Below the pieces are notes generated by a model. That model saw nothing but the letters and a program-made list of their open reading frames with translations, searched no databases and was not told where the DNA came from. DNA of 64,000 nt from Mucilaginibacter rigui (GTDB lineage: Bacteria; Bacteroidota; Bacteroidia; Sphingobacteriales; Sphingobacteriaceae), in the NCBI RefSeq assembly GCF_014773275.1, contig NZ_JACWMW010000002.1:434001-498000 (forward strand). Direction: 5' to 3'. This document shows, piece after piece, positions 47,889 to 56,608 of the stretch. Each line of letters starts with the position of its first letter. The first letter of the stretch is position 1. Made by a program: the position numbers and the translations under genes.

Positions 47889-49379
47889 ATGGTACCCAAT
47901 AAAAAGCTTACTACTGCATCAGGCAGGCCTTTTGCAGAGAACGAAAATTCTCAGACCATTGGCCCGCGTGGCCCTATCCTGCTTCAGGATTATATACTGC
48001 ACGAAAAAATGGCTCATTTTAACCGCGAGCGTATCCCCGAGCGTGTGGTACATGCAAAGGGTTCGGGCGCGTATGGTACCCTAACAATTACGCATGATAT
48101 AACTCAATATACCCGTGCAAAAGTATTTAACCAGGTAGGTAAAGAAACCCGCGCATTTCTGCGGTTCTCTACAGTTGGCGGCGAAAAAGGATCGGCTGAT
48201 ACAGAACGTGACCCCCGCGGCTTCGCCCTGAAGTTTTACACCGAGGATGGCAACTGGGACCTTGTGGGTAACAACACCCCGGTGTTTTTTATAAAAGACC
48301 CCAAAAAGTTTGGCGATTTTATCCATACCCAAAAACGCGACCCATACACCAACTGTAAGAGCCCAACCATGATTTGGGATTTTTGGTCGCTTAACCCCGA
48401 GAGCCTGCACCAGGTTACCATTTTGATGAGCGACAGGGGAACGCCTTACGGTTACCGCCATATGGATGGGTTTGGCAGCCATACCTTCTCGTTCATTAAC
48501 GCGCAAAACCAACGTTTTTATGTAAAGTTCCATTTTAAAACCCAGCAGGGGATTAAGAACTTTACCGATGAAGAAGCCGGCGAGATGCGCGGTAAAAACC
48601 CCGATTTTGCACAGCATGACCTGTTAACGCATATTGATAACGGCGAATTCCCGAGATGGGCTGTGAAGATACAGGTAATGCCCGAAGCTGAAGCCGCAAC
48701 TTACCATATTAACCCGTTTGACCTGACCAAGGTTTGGCCACATGGCGATTACCCGCTTATTGATGTAGGCATTTTAGAGCTTAACGAAAACCCCGATAAC
48801 TATTTTGCGCATGTGGAGCAGGCTGCTTTTGCGCCGGCACACGTTGTAGATGGTATAGGCTACTCGCCAGATAAGATGTTACAGGGGCGCATACTTTCTT
48901 ACCCTGATGCGCACCGTTACCGCCTTGGGGCTAATTACGAGCAAATACCGGTAAACCGCTGCCCTTTTATGGTGAACAACTACCAACGCGACGGCCAGAT
49001 GCGTATTGACGGCAATGGCGGTAAAAACCCTAACTACTTCCCAAACAGTTTTGATGACATTGAGGCCGACCAGCATTACAAAGAACCGGCCTGGGATGTA
49101 AATGCGCAGGTTGCCGATTGGTATGACCGCAATGCCGAAAACGAGAACGACCACTACACCCAACCGGGGAACCTGTACCGTTTGATGGATGAGACCGCTA
49201 AGAAGGACCTGATCAAAAACATTGTTAACTCAATGAGTGGTATTGAAGGCCCTAAAAAGGATGAGATTACCAACAGACAGCTTTGCCACTGGTTCCGTGC
49301 GGATATTGGGCTGGGTATGGCTATTGCACAAGGCCTGCAGTTAGACCTGAGCGAAACCATGAAGCACATGCCGGCATAG
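47889..49379 (+). CDS. katA: Catalase, small-subunit heme type
   Basis: The protein has 496 residues, typical of clade 3 catalases. The distal His is H55 in RVVHAKGSGAYG; NNTPVFFIKDP holds the distal Asn; RILSYPDAHRYRLG holds the proximal heme-ligand Tyr. It disproportionates hydrogen peroxide. The frame opens with an ATG at 47889 and is divergent from oxyR. A bidirectional terminator lies 47 bases after the stop. Confidence 0.97.
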   Translation: MVPNKKLTTASGRPFAENENSQTIGPRGPILLQDYILHEKMAHFNRERIPERVVHAKGSGAYGTLTITHDITQYTRAKVFNQVGKETRAFLRFSTVGGEKGSADTERDPRGFALKFYTEDGNWDLVGNNTPVFFIKDPKKFGDFIHTQKRDPYTNCKSPTMIWDFWSLNPESLHQVTILMSDRGTPYGYRHMDGFGSHTFSFINAQNQRFYVKFHFKTQQGIKNFTDEEAGEMRGKNPDFAQHDLLTHIDNGEFPRWAVKIQVMPEAEAATYHINPFDLTKVWPHGDYPLIDVGILELNENPDNYFAHVEQAAFAPAHVVDGIGYSPDKMLQGRILSYPDAHRYRLGANYEQIPVNRCPFMVNNYQRDGQMRIDGNGGKNPNYFPNSFDDIEADQHYKEPAWDVNAQVADWYDRNAENENDHYTQPGNLYRLMDETAKKDLIKNIVNSMSGIEGPKKDEITNRQLCHWFRADIGLGMAIAQGLQLDLSETMKHMPA

Positions 49380-49425
49380 TTTAGATTTGAGATATTAGAT
49401 GTGAGATTTGAGAAAAGTTCACATA

Positions 49426-49457
49426 AAAAGCCTCTCGCCAGTTAACGAGAGGCTTTT
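49426..49457. terminator. Bidirectional terminator between katA and a small gene
   Basis: AAAAGCCTCTCG (49426-49437) pairs fully with CGAGAGGCTTTT (49446-49457), 12 bp with an 8-base loop, one base from the stop of the small minus-strand gene. Confidence 0.8.
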
Positions 49458-49458
49458 G

Positions 49459-49584
49459 TTATTTCTTGGGTTTGCGTTTGGTGGCCGATTTAATACAGTT
49501 AGGCACTTTCTTACCATTTTTTGTTTTCATACCCGCTATTTTGTAGCCCGCCCAGCACGGGCCTCTTTTCCCCCGGTTTGCCAT
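49459..49584 (-). CDS. Small Lys-rich protein, 41 aa
   Basis: 41 residues from the ATG at 49584: MANRGKRGPCWAGYKIAGMK, then TKNGKKVPNCIKSATKRKPKK. The pattern CWxGYxxxGMKxKNGKxVPNC is a compact, apparently conserved motif that I associate with small bacterial and viral proteins of unknown role. About a third of the residues are Lys or Arg, so nucleic-acid binding is plausible. The longer in-frame start at 49704 falls in the inverted repeat and is unlikely. It has its own terminator. Confidence 0.65.
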   Translation of the reverse strand: MANRGKRGPCWAGYKIAGMKTKNGKKVPNCIKSATKRKPKK

Positions 49585-49736
49585 AATTTTAGTTTTTGTT
49601 GATTGATGTATGGCAAGGATTGTTCCAAAAAACAAATATTGGATTTTGGCTATGGACGGGAATGAGGCAAAAAAAATGTGAGATCCGAAACCTTGCGGTC
49701 TCAAATCTCACATCTAATAGCTTAAATCTGAGTTTT

Positions 49737-51572
49737 TTACTCTACCGTTACCGATTTTGCAAGGTTACGGGGTTGGTCAACATTACAACCGCGCATTACC
49801 GCTATATGGTATGATAACAGCTGCAATGGTATTGTTGCCAGTAATGGCACAAAAGTTTCGCCTGTTAGCGGGATCTCAATTGTATAATCGGCCATTGCTT
49901 TAACATCGGTATCACCTTCTGATACAATGGCGATAACATGGCCGCCACGGGCTTTTACCTCCTGTATGTTGCTGATAACTTTCTCATACGATGAGTTTTT
50001 AGTAGCAATAAATACAACCGGCATATCTGCGTCAATTAAAGCGATAGGGCCGTGTTTCATTTCGGCAGCAGGGTAGCCTTCTGCGTGTATGTATGAAATT
50101 TCTTTCAGCTTTAAAGCACCTTCAAGCGCAACAGGGAATGAGCTGCCACGGCCAAGAAACAGGCAGTTGGCTGAATCTTTAAAACGTTCGGCTATGGCTT
50201 TAACCACATCGTTACATTTTAAGGTTTCTTCAACCAGGGCTGGTATCTCATCCAGTTCGGTAAGGTATTCAACAAATTTGCTTTGGGTTATAGTGCCCCT
50301 TTGTTGGGCAATATAAAACGCAATAAGGGTTAGTATAGTAACCTGGGCGGTAAACGCCTTGGTTGATGCAACGCCAATTTCCGGCCCGGCGTGGGTGTAA
50401 ACCCCTGCATGTGTAATACGCGGTATAGATGCGCCTACAACGTTACAAATACCAAAAATAGTGGCGCCTTTTTCTTTAGCCAGTTCAATAGCGGCCATGG
50501 TATCGGCAGTTTCGCCCGATTGTGAAATGGCAATAACCAGGTCTTTTGATGATATGATAGGATTGCGGTACCTAAACTCTGAAGCGTATTCAACTTCAAC
50601 AGGTACGCGTGCATATTCTTCAATCAAATACTCGCCAACCAAGCCCGCATGCCATGATGTGCCGCATGCAACGATAATGATACGGTCGATATTTTTTAGT
50701 TTTTCGATATACTCTTTAATACCACCCAGGGTAACAATGCCATGCTCAGGGTCGATACGGCCGCGCAGACAGTCGCGGATAGAGCGGGGTTGCTCGTATA
50801 TCTCTTTAAGCATAAAGTGGTCATAGCCGCCTTTTTCAAGCATCTCCAGTTTAAGCTCGAGCTCTTGTATATACGGTGTCTGGATAGTGTTATCAATATT
50901 TTTGATCAGCAGGTCATCGCGCCTTACATATGCAATCTCGTTATCGTTTAAATAGATAACGTTTTTAGTGTACTCAACAATTGGTGTAGCATCAGATGCA
51001 ATAAAATACTCGCCTTTACCAACACCAATTACCATCGGGCTGCCTTTGCGTGCAGCTATAAGTTCGTCGGGTTCATCCTCGCTCATAATAACTATTGCGT
51101 AGGCGCCAACAACACGGTTCAGGGCAAGCCTTACGGCTTCGCGCAGGCCAAGGCCGGTTACGTCTTTAATCTCTTCAATAAGATGTATCAACACCTCAGT
51201 ATCGGTGTCGCTTTTAAACTCATGCCCTTTTGAGGACAGGGCCTCTTTTAAGGTAGCGTAGTTCTCAATTATACCATTGTGGATGATGGTAAGCTTGCCA
51301 TCGCCGGAGGTATGCGGATGCGAGTTGCGGTCGCTTGGGGCGCCGTGGGTAGCCCAGCGGGTATGCCCCATACCTACAGAGCCTGAAACGTCTGCGTCTT
51401 TTACATGGGCTTCAAGCTCGCTTACTTTTCCGGCCTTTTTAAAAAGTTTTAAGCCGTCATTAGCCAGTGCTATACCAGCACTGTCATACCCCCTGTACTC
51501 AAGCCTGTGAAGCCCTTTTATTACTATTGGATAGGCGTCTCTGAAGCCTATATAACCTACTATGCCGCACAT
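49737..51572 (-). CDS. glmS: Glutamine-fructose-6-phosphate aminotransferase (isomerizing)
   Basis: A 611-residue protein. Cys2 after the initiator Met (MCGIVGYIG) is the N-terminal nucleophile of the glutaminase domain (about 1-240). Two SIS domains follow, with ACGTSWHAGLVGEYLIEE, ISQSGETADTMAAI and GRGSSFPVALEGALKLKEISYIHAEGY, and the usual ending PRNLAKSVTVE. It makes glucosamine 6-phosphate for cell wall and LPS. No glmS ribozyme is seen upstream. Confidence 0.97.
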   Translation of the reverse strand: MCGIVGYIGFRDAYPIVIKGLHRLEYRGYDSAGIALANDGLKLFKKAGKVSELEAHVKDADVSGSVGMGHTRWATHGAPSDRNSHPHTSGDGKLTIIHNGIIENYATLKEALSSKGHEFKSDTDTEVLIHLIEEIKDVTGLGLREAVRLALNRVVGAYAIVIMSEDEPDELIAARKGSPMVIGVGKGEYFIASDATPIVEYTKNVIYLNDNEIAYVRRDDLLIKNIDNTIQTPYIQELELKLEMLEKGGYDHFMLKEIYEQPRSIRDCLRGRIDPEHGIVTLGGIKEYIEKLKNIDRIIIVACGTSWHAGLVGEYLIEEYARVPVEVEYASEFRYRNPIISSKDLVIAISQSGETADTMAAIELAKEKGATIFGICNVVGASIPRITHAGVYTHAGPEIGVASTKAFTAQVTILTLIAFYIAQQRGTITQSKFVEYLTELDEIPALVEETLKCNDVVKAIAERFKDSANCLFLGRGSSFPVALEGALKLKEISYIHAEGYPAAEMKHGPIALIDADMPVVFIATKNSSYEKVISNIQEVKARGGHVIAIVSEGDTDVKAMADYTIEIPLTGETFVPLLATIPLQLLSYHIAVMRGCNVDQPRNLAKSVTVE

Positions 51573-51667
51573 AAATAAATAGAATTTTTAATGTAATTAA
51601 TAGAATTAGATGTGCGACAAAAGTAAGGAGATAAATAGCATTATCAAATGCTATTTATCAGATAAAA

Positions 51668-51693
51668 AAAAATACCCCTAATGGGGTATTTTT
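51668..51693 (-). terminator. Terminator after the DUF4270 gene
   Basis: AAAAATACCCC (51668-51678), loop TAAT, GGGGTATTTTT (51683-51693); 11-bp stem 19 bases past the stop on the minus strand, with T-rich sequence following in that direction. Confidence 0.85.
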
Positions 51694-51711
51694 AAATGCT
51701 TTTAAAAAGTT

Positions 51712-53082
51712 TTATTGATTTATTTTGGTGTATATAATGTTAAGCTTTACCCGGTAAGGCGAATTTTTACCTACTATTATTGACCTATCGGCATAAGTAG
51801 ATGCGGGGGTAACGTCAATAGTTGTACCAGTAGGGTTTACAGGTGCCAGGAAAGTACCGTAATCTACAGTTTTGCCACGTAACAGGTCTTGTAAATAAGC
51901 GGTTATTATAAAATGGTATTCACCGGTGGCTGCATTATATGCTCCGCCAAAGTTTGATGCTCTTGGGTCGGTTGATGATGCATCTTGTAAGGTTGTACGC
52001 TGGCGTGCAATGTCGTACTTGTAAAGCGTTAGCCTTTTGCTTGGTGCAAACGGTGTTGCAGAGCCCGGATCAACCTTAACGATCAATTCGGCGCGGTTTA
52101 ATACAACATTGTCGCTGCCTCCCTCGGATGCAAAGATGCTTTTAACATCGGGGAGGGTTAATTTAGCCCTAAGCCCGGCAAGTCCCTGTAAATATACAAG
52201 CCCTTTAGTTGATGTGTTATCTAATGCGGCCAGTACTTTGGTACTATAAGTATGTTTAATTTCGGTAACTTTTCTGCCAAGTGATAGTGAAATTGAGGTG
52301 GTATCGGTAGTAGAGCCGTTAATGTTTTTATAATAAATTGTTAACGCCGCCGAATCGAGATTGAAATACATATTACCACCCACACCAGGTGTTTGATTTT
52401 TATCAAGTGAAATATATAAACCATTCATTTGGTTTTCGTAAATCACAGGGTTGCTTAATACTGTCTGAGCAACTAAAAAAAAGTGTTGATTAATAAAATC
52501 CGGATCAATAGGGATACGTACCTGTGGTTTAACCTTTATCAGTGTATCGGGGCCACCTTTCACCATGTTTAATATTTTCAGTGTGTCATGCGCTCTGGCC
52601 GAAAAAGTTTTAGACCCTATTATATCACTGTAAGATTCAAAATGCTTGGTGTTGTAGTATGATTTTGTAGCTACAATACGCTCACTAAGCTGGCGCACGT
52701 CAATTTTATATGTTGATAACAGCGAATCACCATAAAAGCCATCAGTAGCGTAAGGCAGGATCAATCGGGCCGAGTCAATGGTGATTGTTCCGGTTGGTAA
52801 GGTGTAAGCAGTTGCGCCCGGGGTTGATAGCACCATTGCAATGTTAGTTTCGGTTGTGCCAAACTCCGGATCCTTAAAGTAGGATAAAGGCACCCTGCTT
52901 GATAAGCCGCTGGTTATAACGCTGTCTTCTTTAACGGTGGTGGCCATTATACTGGTATCAGCTATAAGTTTACCGGCAATTGGTGTAGCCGGGTCTAAGC
53001 CTATACCATCCTGGGTTTTACAGCTATTCAAAATAAAAAGACTTATTAACAGGGTTAATAAGCCTAATTTGTAAAATTTCAT
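51712..53082 (-). CDS. DUF4270 lipoprotein
   Basis: A 456-residue protein with a lipoprotein signal (MKFYKLGLLTLLISLFILNSC, Cys21) and a DUF4270 body: GIGLDPATP ... TSIMATTVKEDSVITSGLSSRVPLSYFKDPEFGTTETNIAM, many beta strands, and YDIARQRTTLQD. It is probably attached to the outer membrane; function unknown. It follows the GT5-type gene by 15 bases on the same strand, an arrangement I recall as conserved near panC in Bacteroidota. Confidence 0.88.
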   Translation of the reverse strand: MKFYKLGLLTLLISLFILNSCKTQDGIGLDPATPIAGKLIADTSIMATTVKEDSVITSGLSSRVPLSYFKDPEFGTTETNIAMVLSTPGATAYTLPTGTITIDSARLILPYATDGFYGDSLLSTYKIDVRQLSERIVATKSYYNTKHFESYSDIIGSKTFSARAHDTLKILNMVKGGPDTLIKVKPQVRIPIDPDFINQHFFLVAQTVLSNPVIYENQMNGLYISLDKNQTPGVGGNMYFNLDSAALTIYYKNINGSTTDTTSISLSLGRKVTEIKHTYSTKVLAALDNTSTKGLVYLQGLAGLRAKLTLPDVKSIFASEGGSDNVVLNRAELIVKVDPGSATPFAPSKRLTLYKYDIARQRTTLQDASSTDPRASNFGGAYNAATGEYHFIITAYLQDLLRGKTVDYGTFLAPVNPTGTTIDVTPASTYADRSIIVGKNSPYRVKLNIIYTKINQ

Positions 53083-53097
53083 ATATAATTTTAAAGC

Positions 53098-53925
53098 TTA
53101 TGCAACATCCACCAATTGCTCGTTGGTGATTTCTTCGTAAAAATTGTAATAATTTTCGAAATCCGAAGTAGAAACGTATTCCAAAACCGATTTATTGCTG
53201 TTTTTAACATTATTTAACACATCTGCATCAATATCGGCGCTGCCCAGTACAATGCCGTCGCTGTAGTGTATTGCACCTGCGTACATTGCAGTATTGGTGC
53301 CATCCTTGTAAACTTCGGTATGTGCTTCGGTCATATCGCCCATTACAGCCTTGCTTGCAAAATCGGCATCCAGTTTCTCTTTAAAATCATTTCCATAAAT
53401 AGAGTAAACTACTTTTGAATTTTTAAAGGTTGGGTCGTCTTTATATGTTGTTTTTAAATAAGCCGGCACTAAAGCGCTCATCCAGCCATGGCAGTGAATA
53501 ACATCAGGTGCCCAGCCAAGTTTCTTAACGGTTTCTAAAGCGCCTTTGCAGAAAAAGATCATGCGCTCATCATTGTCAGCATAAAATTTGCCGTCTTTGT
53601 CATTAAACACGTGCTTGCGCTGAAAATACTCTTCATTATCTAAAAAGTAAACCTGCATGCGTGCTGCCGGTATAGAAGCCACCTTAATAATCAGTGGATT
53701 ATCATTATCGTTAATAATAATGTTCATCCCCGATAAACGGATAACCTCATGTAAACGGTTCCTGCGCTCATTAATGTTCCCGAAACGTGGCATCAAAATG
53801 CGAATTTCGAAACCCTTCTCCTGCATGGCTTGCGGAAGCTGACGGGTTATTTCGGCAATTTTTGTGAGTTCAAGGAAAGGAGACATTTCATGAGTTATGA
53901 ACAGTAGTTTTGATTTACCCATCAC
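53098..53925 (-). CDS. GT5-type glycogen/starch synthase, N-terminal domain only
   Basis: A 275-residue protein resembling the N-terminal ADP-glucose-binding half of glycogen synthase: KLLFITHEMSPFLELTKIAEITRQLPQAMQEKGFEIRILMPRFG, then DVIHCHGWMSALVPAYLK. The normal KxGGL loop reads ELTKI, and the C-terminal GT-B domain is absent, so it probably cannot make glycogen as a usual synthase does. The gene is intact, not truncated by a stop near an otherwise coding region; the short form looks like a family of its own. Divergent from panC. Confidence 0.8.
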   Translation of the reverse strand: MMGKSKLLFITHEMSPFLELTKIAEITRQLPQAMQEKGFEIRILMPRFGNINERRNRLHEVIRLSGMNIIINDNDNPLIIKVASIPAARMQVYFLDNEEYFQRKHVFNDKDGKFYADNDERMIFFCKGALETVKKLGWAPDVIHCHGWMSALVPAYLKTTYKDDPTFKNSKVVYSIYGNDFKEKLDADFASKAVMGDMTEAHTEVYKDGTNTAMYAGAIHYSDGIVLGSADIDADVLNNVKNSNKSVLEYVSTSDFENYYNFYEEITNEQLVDVA

Positions 53926-54075
53926 TAATCAGTATTAATAAATGTAAAGAAGTCAAAAAATTTGAGTGTGCAAATATAAGCATTATTATATGAACTGGCA
54001 ACCACTTATGCAAGAGGGTTTGGTAGTTTTTAAGTAATTGCACACCTTTACCAAATTTTTGCAACCCTTTTTAGT

Positions 54076-54906
54076 TTGAAAATATTTACCACACGCCGGC
54101 AAATCCGGGAATATCTATCCGCACAAAACCCAGCAACTGTTGGGTTTGTACCCACCATGGGCGCGCTGCATAATGGCCATCTGTCGTTAATTGCGCAGGC
54201 AAAGCAGGGCAACAATATTGTTGTTTGCAGCATTTTTGTTAACCCAACACAGTTTAACGATCCCAAAGACCTGGAAAATTACCCACGCCCCATTGAGGCC
54301 GATATAGCCAAACTGGAGCAGGCCGGCTGCGATGTTTTGTTTAACCCCGCCGTTACAGAAATGTATGACGCAAATGAGCAATGGCATTTGAATATTGGCC
54401 CGCTTGAGCATTTGCTTGAGGGCGAATTCAGGCCAGGGCATTACCAGGGCGTAACGCAGGTGGTTTACAAATTGCTAGATATTGTTAAGCCCGATACCCT
54501 TTACATGGGGCAAAAGGATTACCAGCAAATTATGGTTGTTAACCGCATGATTGAACTGATGGATATGCCCGTAAAAATGGTGATGTGCCCCATTGAGCGG
54601 GAGGCGGATGGTTTGGCCATGAGCTCGCGCAATATTCATTTATCACCTGCCGACAGGCAACACGCGCTTGTATTGTCAAAAACGCTGAATTGGGTAAAAA
54701 GCAACTTTGATATTGATAATATACCGCAGCTACAACAGCAGGCAATGGAGATGCTTAAAGCTGAAAATGACGTACAGCCCGAGTATTTTGAGATAGTTGA
54801 TGGGGAAAGCTTATTGCCTGCCGGTAAAGATAGTACAACTATTGTAGCCCTTACTGCCGCCCGTGTTGGCAAAACAAGGCTGATAGATAATGTATTGATA
54901 AAGTAA
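54076..54906 (+). CDS. panC: Pantoate-beta-alanine ligase
   Basis: A 276-residue protein from TTG 54076. ATP site PTMGALHNGHLSLI with the HxGH signature, FVNPTQFN, GEFRPGHYQGV, YMGQKDYQQ and READGLAMSSRN are all present. It condenses pantoate and beta-alanine to pantothenate. panD lies 88 bases downstream with its own -7-like box. Confidence 0.96.
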   Translation: MKIFTTRRQIREYLSAQNPATVGFVPTMGALHNGHLSLIAQAKQGNNIVVCSIFVNPTQFNDPKDLENYPRPIEADIAKLEQAGCDVLFNPAVTEMYDANEQWHLNIGPLEHLLEGEFRPGHYQGVTQVVYKLLDIVKPDTLYMGQKDYQQIMVVNRMIELMDMPVKMVMCPIEREADGLAMSSRNIHLSPADRQHALVLSKTLNWVKSNFDIDNIPQLQQQAMEMLKAENDVQPEYFEIVDGESLLPAGKDSTTIVALTAARVGKTRLIDNVLIK

Positions 54907-54982
54907 ACGGCAGATCACGGCACCGTCATGTATATATTACAATGTGGCGATGATGCATAAACTTTACAGATAAAAATATTCC

Positions 54983-54990
54983 TACCTTTG
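54983..54990 (+). promoter_or_regulatory. -7 promoter element directly at the panD start
   Basis: TACCTTTG (TAnnTTTG) ends only four bases before the panD ATG at 54995. If used, transcription would begin at or next to the start codon, giving a leaderless mRNA. A good -33 element is not seen. Confidence 0.4.
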
Positions 54991-54994
54991 CACC

Positions 54995-55345
54995 ATGATT
55001 ATTGAGGTATTAAAATCAAAGCTTCATCGCGTTAAGGTTACACAGGCCGAACTGAACTATGTTGGCAGCATAACCATTGATGAAGACCTTATTGAGGCTG
55101 CTAATATCATCCCGAATGAGAAAGTGCAGATTGTTAATAACAACAACGGAGCCCGTTTTGAAACCTATGTTATAAAAGGCGAACGCGGCAGCGGCACCGT
55201 ATGCCTTAACGGCGCAACCGCAAGGCTTGCCCAGGTTGGCGATATCGTTATCATCATGTCATACGCATATATGGAAGCTGATGAAGCCCGTGCTTATGAG
55301 CCTATATTGATCTTCCCGGATGCAAATAATAAATTAATAAAGTAA
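54995..55345 (+). CDS. panD: Aspartate 1-decarboxylase
   Basis: A 116-residue pyruvoyl enzyme precursor. Gly24-Ser25 in NYVGSITID is the self-cleavage site that produces the pyruvoyl group; [21 protein letters not shown] is the conserved core. It makes beta-alanine for PanC just upstream. Confidence 0.97.
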   Translation: MIIEVLKSKLHRVKVTQAELNYVGSITIDEDLIEAANIIPNEKVQIVNNNNGARFETYVIKGERGSGTVCLNGATARLAQVGDIVIIMSYAYMEADEARAYEPILIFPDANNKLIK

Positions 55346-55374
55346 ATTAGCGGAGCTTAAACCCGCTTACTATA

Positions 55375-56364
55375 ATGCGACTTTTCCTTATTGCCGCTTT
55401 TTTACTTACCACTTCGGTTTGTTTTGCGCAACGCCAAAATGTTTATTTCTTAAAGGAGGATAACTCCCTTGTTGATAATAAAGATAGTGCCGACTTTATC
55501 CGTGTAGTTAGCGAACCCGACTCAGGGGCAACGCTTTTTAATGTAATAGAATACTACCCCAATGGCAATAAAAAGCTAACCGGCAGGTCAAAGACGATCG
55601 ACCCGTTGCGTTTACAAGGAGTATGCCTTACCTTTTATAAGAATGGTTTTAGAAAATCGTCTGAAAACTACGAGGATGGTGTGTTGGCCGGCAGCGTTGA
55701 TGAATACTATCCAAACGGGCGGTTATCTACCCGTAAAGAATATATTTTAAAAGATAATGTAGAACCTAAATTACATTATAAATATAAGACCAGTACTTTT
55801 ACTATACAGCAGGCTTTCGACTCGTTAGGTAACGTTACTGTAAAAGACGGCAATGGTATTTATAGCGGATACAATGAAGACCCCGTTAATAATTTAAAAG
55901 TTACAGAAGAGGGGCCCATTAAAAACGGGCTGCGTTCAGGAATATGGAAAGGTTTTGATAAAAAATATGATACCATGTTTGAAGAGGTTTATGAAAATGG
56001 GGATCTGGTATCAGGCAAGGCAGTGCATAATGGCGTAGCTGTTAATTATAGCAAAACCCGGGTGGAGAATCCAAAATTTCCGGGTGGCGAATCGGGCTTT
56101 AACAGATACCTTTCAAGAGGAATAAAATACCCTGCAAAAGACAGGGAAAATAATACTCAGGGCCGTGTGGTTTTGTCTTTTGTAATCAACAAGGATGGGG
56201 AACTTACAAATGCAAAGGTAATAAGATCAGTTAGTGAAGGTATTGATAACGAAGCATTACGGATGCTTAAGAATAGCCCTAAATGGATACCGGGTACCGC
56301 TTATGGGTCGCCTGCAAAAGTCAGGTATAGCGTGCCAATTGGTTTTGCTCTGTCAAGGGAGTAG
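55375..56364 (+). CDS. TonB-like protein with MORN-type repeats
   Basis: A 329-residue protein: signal peptide (MRLFLIAAFLLTTSVCFAQ), toxin-antidote/MORN-like beta hairpins (EYYPNGNKKLTGRS, FYKNGFRKSSENYEDG, EYYPNGRLSTRKEY), and a C-terminal TonB domain from about 240 (FPGGESGFNRYLSRGIKYPAKDRENN ... GRVVLSFVINKDGEL ... WIPG). It has no membrane anchor typical of TonB, only the signal peptide, so an energy-transducer role is uncertain. It begins 29 bases after panD and may share its transcript. Confidence 0.85.
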   Translation: MRLFLIAAFLLTTSVCFAQRQNVYFLKEDNSLVDNKDSADFIRVVSEPDSGATLFNVIEYYPNGNKKLTGRSKTIDPLRLQGVCLTFYKNGFRKSSENYEDGVLAGSVDEYYPNGRLSTRKEYILKDNVEPKLHYKYKTSTFTIQQAFDSLGNVTVKDGNGIYSGYNEDPVNNLKVTEEGPIKNGLRSGIWKGFDKKYDTMFEEVYENGDLVSGKAVHNGVAVNYSKTRVENPKFPGGESGFNRYLSRGIKYPAKDRENNTQGRVVLSFVINKDGELTNAKVIRSVSEGIDNEALRMLKNSPKWIPGTAYGSPAKVRYSVPIGFALSRE

Positions 56365-56515
56365 CAGCTCCGCATAATGTGCATAGCGCATGTTTTGGAT
56401 GATAATTGTAGCTATCACATTAATTTGAAAATTTAACATTTCAAATCCCTGCAAATTACTATCTTTGCACCCCGACGCTGAGGTCGGGATTTTTCGCCTT
56501 TCAGCGCATAGGATT

Positions 56516-56604
56516 TTCAAGTCCTTAGTCGTTAGTCGTTAGTCTTTTATCGCTTGATTTAGACCTTGACTTAAGACTTTGGACATAAGACATAAGACTT
56601 AAAA
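56516..56604. repeat. Word-repeat inverted repeat in the carB leader
   Basis: The left arm repeats GTCCTTAGTCGTTAGTCGTTAGTC words (from about 56521, read as TTAGTCG units); the right arm repeats the complement, GACTTAAGACT, GGACATAAGACATAAGACT. It ends five bases before the carB ATG. A TATCTTTG (-7 type) lies upstream at 56460-56467, so the element would be in the 5' UTR. Confidence 0.65.
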
Positions 56605-56608
56605 AACT

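Larger units (their letters stand above)
49381..49731. repeat. Long inverted repeat enclosing a 41-codon gene
   Basis: The 33-base arm at 49381-49413 matches the reverse complement of 49699-49731 at 30 of 33 positions. The arms are built from reiterated ATTTGAGA and TAGATGTGAGA words. Between them lie a terminator hairpin and a small minus-strand gene. Confidence 0.8.

Noticed and set aside
48081..48617. 178-residue minus-strand frame within katA
   Set aside because: Antisense shadow; katA is complete with all catalytic residues.
51573..51711. glmS ribozyme or riboswitch in the glmS leader or nearby
   Set aside because: No element resembling the glmS ribozyme core is visible upstream of 51572; the hairpin at 51668-51693 is a terminator of the neighbouring gene.
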